Of a stretch of 30,000 bases of DNA, positions 29,151 to 30,000 are shown piece after piece (position 1 is the first letter of the stretch; each line of letters opens with the position of its first letter). A program made the position numbers and the translations under genes. Source of the stretch: Chrysomallon squamiferum (lineage: Eukaryota; Mollusca; Gastropoda; Neomphalida; Peltospiridae). The stretch covers positions 38,604,795-38,634,794 of the forward strand of contig CM022665.1 of NCBI GenBank assembly GCA_012295275.1, read 5' to 3'. The notes beneath the pieces are model-generated. The model ran no database searches and was not told where the DNA came from. It saw only the letters and a program-made list of their open reading frames with translations.

Positions 29151-30000
29151 TAAGGAAACTGAAATTCCTAAAAATAGCTGTCTATTCCGAAACAACATTA
29201 TCATCGCCAAATATACCGAGAACAAGGAAAACGAAAGACACCAAAATAATTAAGTAGACGAATATATATGATTTATTAATATTTATAAACTAAACATACA
29301 TATACTCACAGAGAAAAACGATTTTTTGAAAATCTATTACAATCATCAACAACAACAACAACAACAACAGCTGCGACAAACCCATGTTTCAAAGCAACGA
29401 AATTACGTAAAATATTCAAAAATTAAATTAACATTAATCGTTGAATAAAAGAAAAAGAAAAGAAAAAAAAAAAAAAAAAAAAGAGATAAATATTAAATAT
29501 ATACCTTAAAAAATTATCCGTTTTAATAATTAAATGCTTCAGAAATTTAAAAACTTTAAAATCTAAATGAAAGTAAAATTAATAATTCCTTTACTTTGAA
29601 ATATAACTGCTGCAATCGAACTCTCATTAATTATTTCTGGCGAATTTAACACCACAGTCATATCTGTGTATATTTTAGTTTAAAGTCGTTCAGTTTCAAA
29701 ACTGACAAAAGATGTGTATTATAATTTATTAAACGATGTGTTTGACAAATACGGTTTCTTGTGGCGCGCAAATCTAACAAAGAAATATTGTTTTGCTTTG
29801 TTGGAGGTTTTTTTTTAAAAAGAATAATTGTCAGAGAAATTCAGTTATGTTCATTTTTTATTAAAAATGTATATTGTTTGTTTTGTTTTTTTTATATTTT
29901 TTTAATCTTTTTTTTTTTTTTATTTCTTTAAGATCAGCCATGTTTTATTAAATTTGATTTCTTTTCTTTTCTCTTTTTTTTTTTTTTTTAATCTTAACTA
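29151..30000. other. AT-rich DNA at window end
   Basis: Mixed AT-rich DNA with CAA units (about 29344-29369), an A run (about 29463-29482) and T tracts (about 29908-29921 and 29977-29990). No gene or motif cluster is seen. Confidence 0.6.

Overview
This window looks like nuclear DNA from an animal, most likely a mollusc and perhaps a cephalopod. The evidence is AT-rich DNA with very little coding sequence, eukaryotic splice acceptors and AATAAA signals, and an extreme load of simple repeats: long (GA)n/(CT)n, (AAT)n, (AAAT)n, (AAAC)n, (ACAT)n, (TA)n and poly-A/T. The organism is an inference; nothing in the sequence names it. There are no bacterial operons, CRISPR arrays, rRNA, recognisable tRNA or intact transposons.

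Only two genes are convincing. Both lie on the + strand and both encode TMEM86/YhhN-type lysoplasmalogenases: gene A at 2376-3035 (219 aa) and gene B at 7465-8142 (225 aa). Each coding region is a single uninterrupted exon directly behind a good polypyrimidine/AG splice acceptor, so each gene probably has at least one upstream exon, mostly 5' UTR. They share near-identical blocks but differ clearly over most of their length, which indicates an old tandem duplication. Both enzymes would sit in internal membranes and hydrolyse the vinyl-ether bond of lysoplasmalogens. A perfect YY1/TISU element (802-813) marks a likely promoter for gene A. A TATA-containing stretch (about 6841-7000) is a weak promoter candidate for gene B.

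Layout: 1-780 AT-rich DNA with homopolymers; 780-2350 possible promoter, first exon and first intron of gene A with two long GA arrays; 2351-3940 gene A and possible 3' UTR; 4020-4460 compound trinucleotide repeats containing a 154-bp tandem duplication; 4722-4746 G-quadruplex motif; 5030-5925 GT, CAN and TA repeats; 6077-6600 two unrecognised short ORFs; 6841-7454 upstream region of gene B; 7455-8694 gene B; 8700-30000 no recognisable gene.

The last 20 kb alternates simple-repeat arrays with islands of higher-complexity, more GC-balanced sequence. These islands carry many transcription-factor-like motifs. By eye I found 12 perfect AP-1 sites (TGASTCA), all between 10.2 and 28.8 kb, and 11 CACGTG E-boxes in the window, plus CRE, POU-octamer, TCF and homeodomain-type motifs. 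The islands do not read as protein. My best inference is a cluster of cis-regulatory elements in a gene-poor region, whose target may be outside the window. I found no convincing new multi-gene system; the motif-rich islands and the tandem TMEM86 pair are the most useful leads.
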